DNA from: Chloroflexota bacterium
GTDB taxonomy: Bacteria; Chloroflexota; Anaerolineae; CG2-30-64-16
NCBI GenBank assembly: GCA_026389845.1
Contig: JAPLHB010000227.1
Coordinates: 1-34,397 of the forward strand
DNA length: 34,397 nucleotides
Reading direction: 5' to 3'
Shown: positions 1 through 7,666 of the stretch, in pieces
How positions within the stretch are numbered: the first letter of the stretch is position 1
Layout: each line of letters begins with the position of its first letter
The notes under the pieces: model-generated
Told to the model about the DNA's origin: nothing
The model's input: the letters and a program-made list of their open reading frames with translations, nothing else
Database searches by the model: none
Position numbers and translations under genes: made by a program

Positions 1-1
1 G

Positions 2-1591
2 GGGCGCACCGGCAAGGTGTACAACGTGCTGGGCGACATCTTCCCCGCCAACGAGCTGGAGCGCATGGTGCGCGCGATGTACGCCCGCAACCTGACCGAG
101 GAGGTCATCAAGAGCCGGATCGTGGAGCAGGTGGACACCGAGCGTTTCCGCCGGATCACCAGCTCGACACTGGAAGGGCTGGCGAAGCGCGAGCTCAATC
201 TGTCGGCGATCGTTGGCAAGTCGGCGGAGGCCAAGGAGCGGCGGCTGGTGCCCGAGGTGGTTGAGGATTTCTTCGTGCAGGCCGCGTCGCTGGCGGGATT
301 GTATCCGAAGGACCTCACCCCCGGCCCCTCTCCTCGCAGGAGAGGGGAGGCGAAAGGAAGGGTCTACCGCATCGGCCGGGTGCCGCGCACCCTGTGGGCG
401 ATCGGCGAGCGGCTGGAGCCGCGTTTCGGCAAGCTGGGCCGCGAGTACAAGCAAATCGTCTTTGACAAGGCGCTGCTGGCCGGCGACCCGACGCTGGAGT
501 GGGTGACGCCTGGGCATCCGCTCTTCGAGTGCGTGCGTGAGGACGCGCTGGCGCGAGTCGGTGACGACCTGCGCCGCGGCGCGGTCTTCTATGACCTGAA
601 CCGCGAACAGCCGGCCCGGCTGGACGTCTTCTCGGCCGCGGTGCATGACGGCCGCGGCAATGTGCTGCACCGGCGGCTGTTCGTGGTCGAGATAGCCCTG
701 GACGGCAAGCTGATTGTCCACCAGCCGACGATCTTCCTGGATCTCACGCCTGGAGACCCTCAAGGTTTCGGAAACCTTGAGGGTCTGGGCGCCAACCTGC
801 CCGGTCGCGACCAGGTCGAGCTGGCCCTGGTCGAGCGCGACCTCCAGCCCTTCCTGGCCGAAGTGCAGGCGCAGCGCGAGCACGAGACCGCCACGGTCGA
901 GCGCCACATCGAGATCAGCCTGAACATCCTGATTGACCGGCTCCAGGTGCAGTACGCCGACCTGGTGCAGCAGCGGGATGCCAGCAGCCCAGAGCCGGGC
1001 CTGGAAGGCCGCCTGAAGCAAACCGAAGACCGGCTGGACGAGCTGAACGCACGGCTGGAGCGCCGCCGGGCGGAGTTAATCCAAGAGCGCCAGTGCATGA
1101 TCGCCGACCTGCAGCACCTGGGCGCGGCGTGGGTCGTGCCGCATCCGCAACGGACCGCGCCGGGCATCGCGCCGATGGTGCGCGACGACGAGATCGAGCG
1201 GATCGCGGTCGAGGCCGTGATTGCCTACGAGGCGGCCAACGGCCGGCAGGCGGTCAGCGTCGAGAGCGAGAACCGCGGCTTCGACCTGATTTCCCGCCGG
1301 ATGCACCCGGAAGACCCCGCGACAGCCATCGAGGTGCGGTTCATCGAGGTAAAGGGCCGCGCAGGCGTAGGCGAGGTGGCATTGAGCGCCAACGAGAAGC
1401 GCACCGCTGAGCGGTTGGGGCGAGATTACTGGCTGTACGTCGTCTTCAATTGCGGTACTGAGCCGCAAGCCCACCCGATCCAGGACCCGGCGCGGTTGGA
1501 CTGGGAGGCAGTGATGGCAGTGGAGCATTATCGTCTGAAGTCCAGACAAGTCCTCAGTTGGCAGCCGGAGGGACAGGCGGGGCATGGATAA
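2..1591 (+). CDS. DEAD/SNF2-type helicase with DUF3883-like C-terminal domain (5' partial)
   Basis: The reading frame is open from base 2, so the N-terminal part with the helicase motor lies before the window; a GTG at 17 is internal, not a start. What remains (529 codons) has the C-terminal region seen in large phage-defence helicases: a VTPGHPLFE segment, a coiled-coil stretch (about 820-1100) and a terminal DUF3883-like domain (about 1190-1480). That domain has GFD followed by FIEVKG, which fits a predicted PD-(D/E)xK-like nuclease fold, and then NEKRTAERLGRDYWLYVVFN. Two palindromic repeats sit in frame (312-353 and 754-786), so the protein is padded by foreign peptide. It heads an island with a DUF1156 methylase and a DUF499 ATPase, which suggests the helicase component of an Hma-like system. 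The family call is solid; the system name is inference. Confidence 0.85.
   Translation, partial: GRTGKVYNVLGDIFPANELERMVRAMYARNLTEEVIKSRIVEQVDTERFRRITSSTLEGLAKRELNLSAIVGKSAEAKERRLVPEVVEDFFVQAASLAGLYPKDLTPGPSPRRRGEAKGRVYRIGRVPRTLWAIGERLEPRFGKLGREYKQIVFDKALLAGDPTLEWVTPGHPLFECVREDALARVGDDLRRGAVFYDLNREQPARLDVFSAAVHDGRGNVLHRRLFVVEIALDGKLIVHQPTIFLDLTPGDPQGFGNLEGLGANLPGRDQVELALVERDLQPFLAEVQAQREHETATVERHIEISLNILIDRLQVQYADLVQQRDASSPEPGLEGRLKQTEDRLDELNARLERRRAELIQERQCMIADLQHLGAAWVVPHPQRTAPGIAPMVRDDEIERIAVEAVIAYEAANGRQAVSVESENRGFDLISRRMHPEDPATAIEVRFIEVKGRAGVGEVALSANEKRTAERLGRDYWLYVVFNCGTEPQAHPIQDPARLDWEAVMAVEHYRLKSRQVLSWQPEGQAGHG
312..353. repeat. Palindromic interspersed repeat inside the helicase gene
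   Basis: Ten-base arms CCCCTCTCCT (325-334) and AGGAGAGGGG (338-347) enclose a 3-base loop. The repeat reads in frame as LTPGPSPRRRGE. From memory, peptides of the LTPGPSP type recur in bacterial annotations as translations of a common interspersed repeat. Confidence 0.8.
754..786. repeat. 33-bp perfect palindrome inserted in frame in the helicase gene
   Basis: Arms AGACCCTCAAGGTTTC (754-769) and GAAACCTTGAGGGTCT (771-786) are perfect inverted repeats around one base. The unit is 33 bases, an exact multiple of three, so it adds 11 codons without a frameshift. Confidence 0.85.
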
Positions 1592-1658
1592 TGGACGTGT
1601 GGCCAGCATCTTCGATACAGCCGTCAATCTGACCGCCGGCATCGTGAGGCCTGACTGA
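1584..1658 (+). CDS. Possible 24-residue ORF overlapping the helicase stop
   Basis: An ATG at 1584 overlaps the helicase stop by 8 bases and has GGAGGGACAGG a short way upstream. It encodes 24 residues beginning MDNGRVASIF and ends at TGA 1656-1658. It could be a coupled micro-ORF, the remnant of a longer gene, or chance. I do not recognise it. Confidence 0.2.
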   Translation: MDNGRVASIFDTAVNLTAGIVRPD

Positions 1659-1774
1659 GCATTGGTTGTGAGTTGGGAGAGCTCCCAGTGTTGTGACCGC
1701 TGGGATGCTGGAGAATGCGGTAGATCCTATCGTGGATTTGGTGTGGAACACCACTTCGACTGGAGGGTATCACT

Positions 1775-2488
1775 ATGCAGACCTGGATCGTAGCTGCCGT
1801 GTCTCTCACTTTGGGCTTTCTTGTGCAAAGCTTGATGCAGTGGAGCCTAGTAGAACGTGACCGCTTCGCGGCCCGCCTATTCGCGGCCGTTTTGTTGCTG
1901 GCAGGACTGATCGCCGCCGTAGTGGTGGCGTTCACCATCAGGGGAGGCATTGTGGCCCCGTTTGTCTACATTCTGGGAGCTTTTCTGGCAGCCTTGGCGT
2001 GGAATCTGGGCAGGACTGACCGGAGGTTGACCGAACCGGACATTCAGGCCCGAGCGCGGGAGCTCTGTTCTGCCGCCAACGAGGCACTCCGGCACGCTCC
2101 GATTTCGCCGGATCGCAAAGCCTCCATCCAGGAGCAGATTCAGGCGGTGCCGGCAAACATCAAGGTGAGTCGGGAAAAGCTAGGACGCCTCCGGAAGCTT
2201 CAGGATCTGACCGAGAAGCACAAAGGTCAACCGGACAAGCAGTTGGCCCAGCTAGAAGCGAACCTGCTGAAAGCGATGGACGCGGCGCTGGATCTCCTAC
2301 TAGATATTCCGAAATCGCTCATGCTGGTGGAGATTGCCAGAGACGAACGGGCAGTGGCGAGCATCCTCTCGGCATTGAGCGAGACGAACAAACGCATGAC
2401 CGATCTGGCTGATGCCCATGCTGAGATGGCCCGGCTCGACGGACGGAGTGACGGTGCTGGACAGGCGGGTCGCTCGCTGAAACGCTGA
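1775..2488 (+). CDS. Membrane-anchored coiled-coil protein of unknown function
   Basis: This 237-residue protein starts at an ATG preceded by TGGAGGG at good spacing. Hydrophobic stretches lie at about residues 5-21, 36-55 and 60-76, giving two or three membrane spans. The rest (about 85-237) is charged, Leu/Ala-rich and predicted to be helical or coiled coil, and would face the cytoplasm if residue 80 onwards is inside. No enzyme motif is visible and I do not recognise the family. It lies between the helicase and the methylase of the defence island on the same strand. A membrane-linked accessory or effector role is possible, but rests on position only. Confidence 0.65.
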   Translation: MQTWIVAAVSLTLGFLVQSLMQWSLVERDRFAARLFAAVLLLAGLIAAVVVAFTIRGGIVAPFVYILGAFLAALAWNLGRTDRRLTEPDIQARARELCSAANEALRHAPISPDRKASIQEQIQAVPANIKVSREKLGRLRKLQDLTEKHKGQPDKQLAQLEANLLKAMDAALDLLLDIPKSLMLVEIARDERAVASILSALSETNKRMTDLADAHAEMARLDGRSDGAGQAGRSLKR

Positions 2489-2603
2489 GACCATCAGTTA
2501 GGCTAGTCTCAAGGTACGAGTTGCATGCTTTTGCTGGGCCTTCATGTGGATTCCACTCTGCGATCGACTTGTCGATGCTTTTGTTGTCGAAAAATGCACT
2601 TTC

Positions 2604-5600
2604 ATGACCGAACAAAGCTATCCCAAACGTCTCATCGAAGTTGACCTGCCCATCCGCCGTATCTCGGCGCACGCGCGGCGGGAGAAGTCCATCCGCCATG
2701 GGCACATCAGCACGCTGCACATCTGGTGGGCGCGACGGCCGCTGGCTGCGTGCCGCGCGGTGATCTGCGCCGCGCTGTGGCCCGACCCGGCCGACGAGGG
2801 CTGCCCGCAGGCGTTCCGCGACGCGGCTGCGCTCGCGCTGTGCGACTTCGCCGAGCAGGTGCGAACGGACGAAACCCTGGCCGGCCTGTGTCGTGAAAGC
2901 TGGTCGCGCTGGCTGCGCACAACCCCGGCTGCGATGCGGGGCGATAACCCCGCCGCCTGGGGCGACATGCGCTACGCCCTGCTCGACTTCATCGCCGACT
3001 TCGCTAACTGGGACGCGTCCACGGTACCGGCGTTCTTGGGGACGGCAAGGGCGTTGACTCAGGCGGCTCACGAAGCGCTGGGCGGCGCGCCGGGCACCAG
3101 GCCCCTCGTCGTTGATCCGTTTGCCGGCGGCGGCTCAATCCCACTGGAGGCGCTGCGCGTGGGCGCGGACGCGTTCGCCAGCGACCTGAACCCCGTCGCG
3201 GTGCTGCTGAACAAGGTGGTGCTGGAGTACATCCCCAAATACGGGAACGCCGAAATCAGAATGCAGAACGCAGAAGGCGCGGAGGTGACGTTCCACGGGC
3301 TGGCCGAGGCGGTGCGCTATTGGGGCGGCTGGATCAAGCGCCAGGCCGAGGCCGATTTACGCGAGTTCTATCCCAAAGACCCCGACGGCGCAACCCCCAT
3401 CGCCTATCTGTGGGCGCGCACGATCACCTGCGAGGGGCCGGGCTGCGGCGCCGAGGTGCCGCTGATGCGCTCGTTCTGGTTGGCGAAGAAGGGCGAGCGA
3501 TCGGTGGCCTTGCGCCTCATCCCGGATGCCGAGCGCAAGCAAGTGGACTTCGAGATCATCCAACGGCAGGGTGGCAAATGGCAAACTGCAAATGGCAAAC
3601 CGTTGGATGGGACGCCCCAATTCGACGGCACCGTGCGCCGTGGGTCCGCGACGTGTCCGGTGTGCGGGTACACGACGCCGGTGACCAGCGTGCGCCGGCA
3701 GTTGAAGGCGCGCCGCGGGGGCGCGGCCGATGCGCGGCTGTTCTGCGTGGTCACGACGCGGCCGGGGGAGCAGGGGCGCTTCTACCGCCTGCCGACCGAG
3801 CGCGACTTGGAGGCCGTGCGCAAGGCTGCGGAGGAATTGGGGCGGCGCAAGGCGGCGCATACCGGGCCGTTAAGTCTGGTGCCGGATGAGGAATTGGATA
3901 TCCGCGGTATCCGTCATACCTGGGTGATGATCTACGGACTTGACCGCTGGGAGAACTACTTTACGCCTCGGCAGGCGTTAGTGCTATCATCTCTAGCCCA
4001 ATTGCCCCAGACAGCGTCGGAAAGAATCAGACAAGAATGCGATGCTGAGTTAGCTGCCGCTGTGCAGACCTGCCTCGCGCTAATTGTGGATCGTCAAGCC
4101 GATGCTTCATCGTCACTGTGTCGTTGGCATCTCACACGAGAGGTGAATACCGGGACGTTTGGGCGACAGGCTCTTGGCATGGTCTGGGATTTCTGCGAGG
4201 TTTACCCTCTGTCGGACTCAACGGGCGGATTACGTGGCGCCGTTGAATGGGTTGCCAAAGTTTGCGATGCTAACAGTGTTCTCGATGATACCCGGGCTCA
4301 CGCCGATCAGGCTTCGGCTACAGCCCATCCACTGCCAGATGATGCCGCACATGCGCTTGTGACCGATCCACCCTACTATGATTCTGTGCCCTACTCCTAC
4401 CTGTCGGACTTCTTCTACGTATGGTTGCGTCGGAGTCTTGGACAAACCCATCACGATTTATTCGGAGACACGTTGGTGCCGAAGGATTCGGAGATTGTAG
4501 TTGATCGTCCACATGAGTTGAGTAACTCTACCCACGATGTCGCCTACTATGAACGCGAACTGACCAAGGCCTTCGCCGACGGCCGGCGCATCCTGACTCC
4601 CGAAGGTATTGGCACGATCGTCTTCGCCAGCAAGACGACCGCGAGTTGGGAAGCCATCCTGCAAGCTGTCGTGGATGCGGGCTGGACGATCACCGGCTCG
4701 TGGCCGATTGACACCGAAATGGAAGCCCGCGTCGCGGCGCAGGGTCAAGCGCGCCTAGCCTCCTCCGTCCATCTCGTCTGCCGTCCGCGCCCCGACGCCG
4801 AAGCCGCCCAATTGCAAATCGCAAATCGAGACTCGCAAATCCCCAACATCGGCGACTGGCGCGACGTCCTGGCCGAGCTACCCGGTCGCATCCACGACTG
4901 GATGCCGCGGCTCGCGACCGAAGGCGTGGTCGGCGCGGACGCCATCTTCGCGTGCCTGGGGCCGGCGCTGGAGATCTTCTCCCGCTATAGCCGCGTCGAA
5001 AAGGCCAGCGGCGATCCCGTGTCGCTGCGCGAGTACCTGGAGCACGTCTGGGCCGCGGTGTCCAGAGAGGCGCTCGCCCTGATCTTCGAGGGCGCGGACA
5101 CAAGCGAGTTCGAGGAGGATGCGCGGCTGACCGCGATGTGGCTGTGGACGCTGGGGGCCGAACTGCCGAATGCCGATTTGCGATTGCCGATTGACGAGGG
5201 CGCGTCGTTGGAAGCAGATGCTTCCGATGACGAGGACGCCAAATCGCAAATCGCAAATCCAAAATCGCAAATCTACGCTCTGGAATACGATGCCGCGCGC
5301 AAGATCGCGCAGGGACTGGGCGCGCACCTGGAGCGGTTGGCCGGCATGGTGGAGGTCAAGGGCGACACCGCGCGGCTGCTCACGGTCTCCGAGCGCACCC
5401 GCACCCTGTTCGGCAAAGAAGAGGCGCAGACCCCCGCCAGCCGGCGCGCCAGGCCCCAGCAGCTCGGCCTCTTCGCCGCGCTGGATCAAGCCGAAGAAGG
5501 GGACGGCGGCTGGGGCGAGAAAGGCGTCCCCCGGCTGGGAATCACCGTGCTCGACCGCATCCACCAGGCCATGATCCTCTTCGCCGCCGGCCGGAGCGAG

Positions 5601-5753
5601 GCGCTCAAACGCTTCCTGGTGGCCGAGGGCGCGGGCAAGGACGTCCGCTTCTGGCGGCTGGCGCAGGCGCTCTCTGCGCTCTATCCGTCGGGGAGCGAGG
5701 AGAAACGGTGGGTGGATGGGGTGCTGGCACGGAAGAAGGGACTGGGATTCTGA
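2604..5753 (+). CDS. DUF1156 adenine-specific DNA methylase
   Basis: The frame is open from an ATG at 2544, but the conserved N-terminus (MTEQSYPKRLIEVDLP, then ARREKSIRHGHISTLHIWWA) begins at the ATG at 2604, giving 1049 residues. The S-adenosylmethionine motif DPFAGGGS is at residues 171-178 and the catalytic DPPY motif at 588-591, as in amino-methyltransferases that act on adenine. Between them are Cys pairs (CEGPGC; CPVCGY) that may bind zinc. It probably marks host DNA in the helicase-methylase-ATPase system. Five stretches of short-repeat DNA are built into the frame (near 3241-3283, 3569-3602, 4808-4845, 5163-5200 and 5238-5277), giving peptides such as KSQIAN. No strong ribosome-binding site precedes 2604, so the start rests on conservation. 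Confidence 0.88.
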   Translation: MTEQSYPKRLIEVDLPIRRISAHARREKSIRHGHISTLHIWWARRPLAACRAVICAALWPDPADEGCPQAFRDAAALALCDFAEQVRTDETLAGLCRESWSRWLRTTPAAMRGDNPAAWGDMRYALLDFIADFANWDASTVPAFLGTARALTQAAHEALGGAPGTRPLVVDPFAGGGSIPLEALRVGADAFASDLNPVAVLLNKVVLEYIPKYGNAEIRMQNAEGAEVTFHGLAEAVRYWGGWIKRQAEADLREFYPKDPDGATPIAYLWARTITCEGPGCGAEVPLMRSFWLAKKGERSVALRLIPDAERKQVDFEIIQRQGGKWQTANGKPLDGTPQFDGTVRRGSATCPVCGYTTPVTSVRRQLKARRGGAADARLFCVVTTRPGEQGRFYRLPTERDLEAVRKAAEELGRRKAAHTGPLSLVPDEELDIRGIRHTWVMIYGLDRWENYFTPRQALVLSSLAQLPQTASERIRQECDAELAAAVQTCLALIVDRQADASSSLCRWHLTREVNTGTFGRQALGMVWDFCEVYPLSDSTGGLRGAVEWVAKVCDANSVLDDTRAHADQASATAHPLPDDAAHALVTDPPYYDSVPYSYLSDFFYVWLRRSLGQTHHDLFGDTLVPKDSEIVVDRPHELSNSTHDVAYYERELTKAFADGRRILTPEGIGTIVFASKTTASWEAILQAVVDAGWTITGSWPIDTEMEARVAAQGQARLASSVHLVCRPRPDAEAAQLQIANRDSQIPNIGDWRDVLAELPGRIHDWMPRLATEGVVGADAIFACLGPALEIFSRYSRVEKASGDPVSLREYLEHVWAAVSREALALIFEGADTSEFEEDARLTAMWLWTLGAELPNADLRLPIDEGASLEADASDDEDAKSQIANPKSQIYALEYDAARKIAQGLGAHLERLAGMVEVKGDTARLLTVSERTRTLFGKEEAQTPASRRARPQQLGLFAALDQAEEGDGGWGEKGVPRLGITVLDRIHQAMILFAAGRSEALKRFLVAEGAGKDVRFWRLAQALSALYPSGSEEKRWVDGVLARKKGLGF
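3241..3283. repeat. Short AGAATGCAGAACGCAGAA-type repeat within the methylase gene
   Basis: An AT-richer tandem-like stretch (ATCAGAATGCAGAACGCAGAA) lies in a GC-rich gene and encodes AEIRMQNAEG just after the S-adenosylmethionine-binding region. Confidence 0.55.
3569..3602. repeat. GGCAAATGGCAAA tandem repeat within the methylase gene
   Basis: Repeated units of the type TGGCAAA/TGCAAA lie in frame and encode GGKWQTANGKP between the two Cys-containing segments. Composition differs sharply from the surrounding GC-rich sequence. Confidence 0.6.
4808..4845. repeat. GCAAATC heptamer repeat within the methylase gene
   Basis: Copies of GCAAATC, two in tandem and one after a short spacer, encode LQIANRDSQIPN. 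The same heptamer class appears at 5238-5277 in this gene and in ksgA. Confidence 0.65.
5163..5277. repeat. Two heptamer-repeat blocks near the methylase C-terminus
   Basis: Block one (5163-5200) carries GCCGATTTGCGATTGCCGATT. Block two (5238-5277) carries several AAATCGC/CAAATC units and encodes KSQIANPKSQI. They are about 40 bases apart and both stay in frame. Confidence 0.65.
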
Positions 5754-5822
5754 GCGTATCATGGGTGATCGGCCTAGGTCTGGAATGAGACCTGGCCGCC
5801 GACCTGGAATATGGAGGATGAC

Positions 5823-7559
5823 ATGGGATTTGAGATGCCGATAACCATCTCTAAGGTGATCGAGGGAATCCAAGCGAATGAATATGTCCTGCCTGCTATC
5901 CAACGGGAATTCGTCTGGAGTACTGAACAGATCGAGAAATTGTTCGATTCGCTTCTGAGAGGGTACCCGATCAGTTCCTTTCTCTTCTGGCAAGTTCAAC
6001 CTGCCAAGCTGCAAGACTTCCAATTCTACCGATTCATGGACCGCTATCACCAGAGAGATTATCGGCGTAACGAGCCGATTGCGCTGGTAGGCGGGATGCC
6101 AGTGCGTGCTGTGCTCGACGGCCAGCAACGGCTGACGGCGCTGAATATCGGCCTGAAGGGATGGTATGCTGACAAGCTGCCGTACTACCGCTGGAACACG
6201 AACGGGGCTTTCCCGATGCGGAAGCTTTATCTGAATCTGCGCGGTCCGGCCGATGACATAGAGTTCGCCTACGAGTTCAGGTTCTTGCGGGAAGAGGACG
6301 CAAGTGTCAAAGACGCCAAGCACTTCTGGTTTCTGGTCGGTGATGTCCTACAGTTCAGCGACATGCCGAAAGTCTTCAACTACTGTGTCCAAAGCGGTCT
6401 GGTCCAGGATGGCAATACTTTCGCCAGTGATACGTTGGTAAAGCTATGGCAGGTCGTCAAGGAACACAAGCTCATCAACTACTTCGTCGAGGAAGAGCAG
6501 GATCTCGACAAAGTGCTGAACATCTTCATCCGCGTCAACTCAGGCGGCACGCAACTTAGCTACTCAGATATGTTGCTCTCTATTGCCACAGCCCAGTGGC
6601 AGATTAGGGATGCCCGTAAAGAGATTTACGGACTTGTGGATGAATTGAATGGAGTTGGCGAAGGCTTCATGTTCGGCAAAGACTTCGTGTTGAAGGCCAG
6701 CCTGGTTCTGACGGATGTGGCGACGATCGAGTTCCGGGTCAATAGTTTCAACCGAGCCAATATGCTGTTGATAGAGCAACTCTGGGATGAGATCAGCCGT
6801 GCTTTGCGCCTGACCGTCAGACTAATCGCCAGTTGGGGGTATAGCTGGCAAACGCTACCCTCCGCCTACGCGATCATTCCCTTGGCCTATTACCTGCATA
6901 AGAAGGGATGCCCCGTCAGCTTTGTGGAGGCGAGCCAGCATAGGGCAGATCGTGAGGCGATGCTGATGTACCTCCGGCGAGCGCTCCTCAAGCAAGCCTT
7001 CGGCGGGCAACCTGACTCGGTGCTGCGTCCTATTCGTCGCGCCATGCAGGGGCATGCTGATGCCTTCCCTGCCGCTGCGATCTACAGCGCCTTGCGCGGC
7101 ACGCCAAGATCGCTAGATTTCAACCATGCCGATCTGGAAGGTTTGCTGGCCTACCGGTATGGTCAGGGGTATACTTTCACGATCTTGTCCATGCTTTATC
7201 CGTGGCTGAAATACGATCAGTATTTCCACATGGATCACATCTTCCCGCGCGCTATGTTCACCGGGGCGGAATTGGCGAAGTGGGGCATCCCCCAAGATCG
7301 GTGGCCGCAGTGGCTGGAGCACGTCAACGATCTTGCCAATCTGCAGTTGTTGCAGGGGATCCCAAACCAGGAAAAGTCGGACCAGGACTTTGAGGCATGG
7401 ATCGCGACAGTCCATCCCGAACCCCACGATTGGACAACGTACAGAGAGAATCATCTGATTCCGAATGTTAGCCTGGCCTTTGAGGAGTTCCCAGCATTCC
7501 TGAAAGCTCGCGAAAACCTGATTGAGGAGAAGCTCTCCGGTCTGCTGGGCGTGAGCTAG
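5823..7559 (+). CDS. DUF262 (GmrSD-like) protein with C-terminal HNH-type motif
   Basis: This 578-residue protein has an N-terminal DUF262 domain: LPAIQREFVW near residue 24 and the signature DGQQRLTAL at 99-107, the ParB/Srx-like NTP-binding core of GmrSD-type and related defence nucleases. Near the C-terminus H469-x-D471-H472-IFPR followed by N506-LQLL and an NQEK segment fits a DUF1524/HNH-like nuclease centre. An ATG also exists at 5811, but GGAGG at 5813-5817 lies just upstream of the ATG at 5823 and favours the latter. It lies 69 bases after the methylase. In related proteins DUF262 senses or hydrolyses nucleotides and the HNH part cuts DNA; for this protein that is inference. It has fewer repeats and lower GC than its neighbours, so it may have been acquired separately. 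Confidence 0.82.
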   Translation: MGFEMPITISKVIEGIQANEYVLPAIQREFVWSTEQIEKLFDSLLRGYPISSFLFWQVQPAKLQDFQFYRFMDRYHQRDYRRNEPIALVGGMPVRAVLDGQQRLTALNIGLKGWYADKLPYYRWNTNGAFPMRKLYLNLRGPADDIEFAYEFRFLREEDASVKDAKHFWFLVGDVLQFSDMPKVFNYCVQSGLVQDGNTFASDTLVKLWQVVKEHKLINYFVEEEQDLDKVLNIFIRVNSGGTQLSYSDMLLSIATAQWQIRDARKEIYGLVDELNGVGEGFMFGKDFVLKASLVLTDVATIEFRVNSFNRANMLLIEQLWDEISRALRLTVRLIASWGYSWQTLPSAYAIIPLAYYLHKKGCPVSFVEASQHRADREAMLMYLRRALLKQAFGGQPDSVLRPIRRAMQGHADAFPAAAIYSALRGTPRSLDFNHADLEGLLAYRYGQGYTFTILSMLYPWLKYDQYFHMDHIFPRAMFTGAELAKWGIPQDRWPQWLEHVNDLANLQLLQGIPNQEKSDQDFEAWIATVHPEPHDWTTYRENHLIPNVSLAFEEFPAFLKARENLIEEKLSGLLGVS

Positions 7560-7666
7560 GCAGCCCAGAAGGTCGGTACAAAGACGCAAGATGACCCCCA
7601 ACAGATTTGAGATGCGGTGCTTGAGATTAGAAAATCGAATCTGCGATTATCTTGAGACACAAAGAC

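Noticed and set aside
17..1591. Complete gene starting at GTG 17
   Set aside because: The frame is open back to the window edge and the product lacks helicase motor motifs, so this is the end of a longer gene.
4878..6323. 481-codon open frame on the - strand across the methylase/DUF262 junction
   Set aside because: Runs antisense through two well-supported genes and has no coherent domain.
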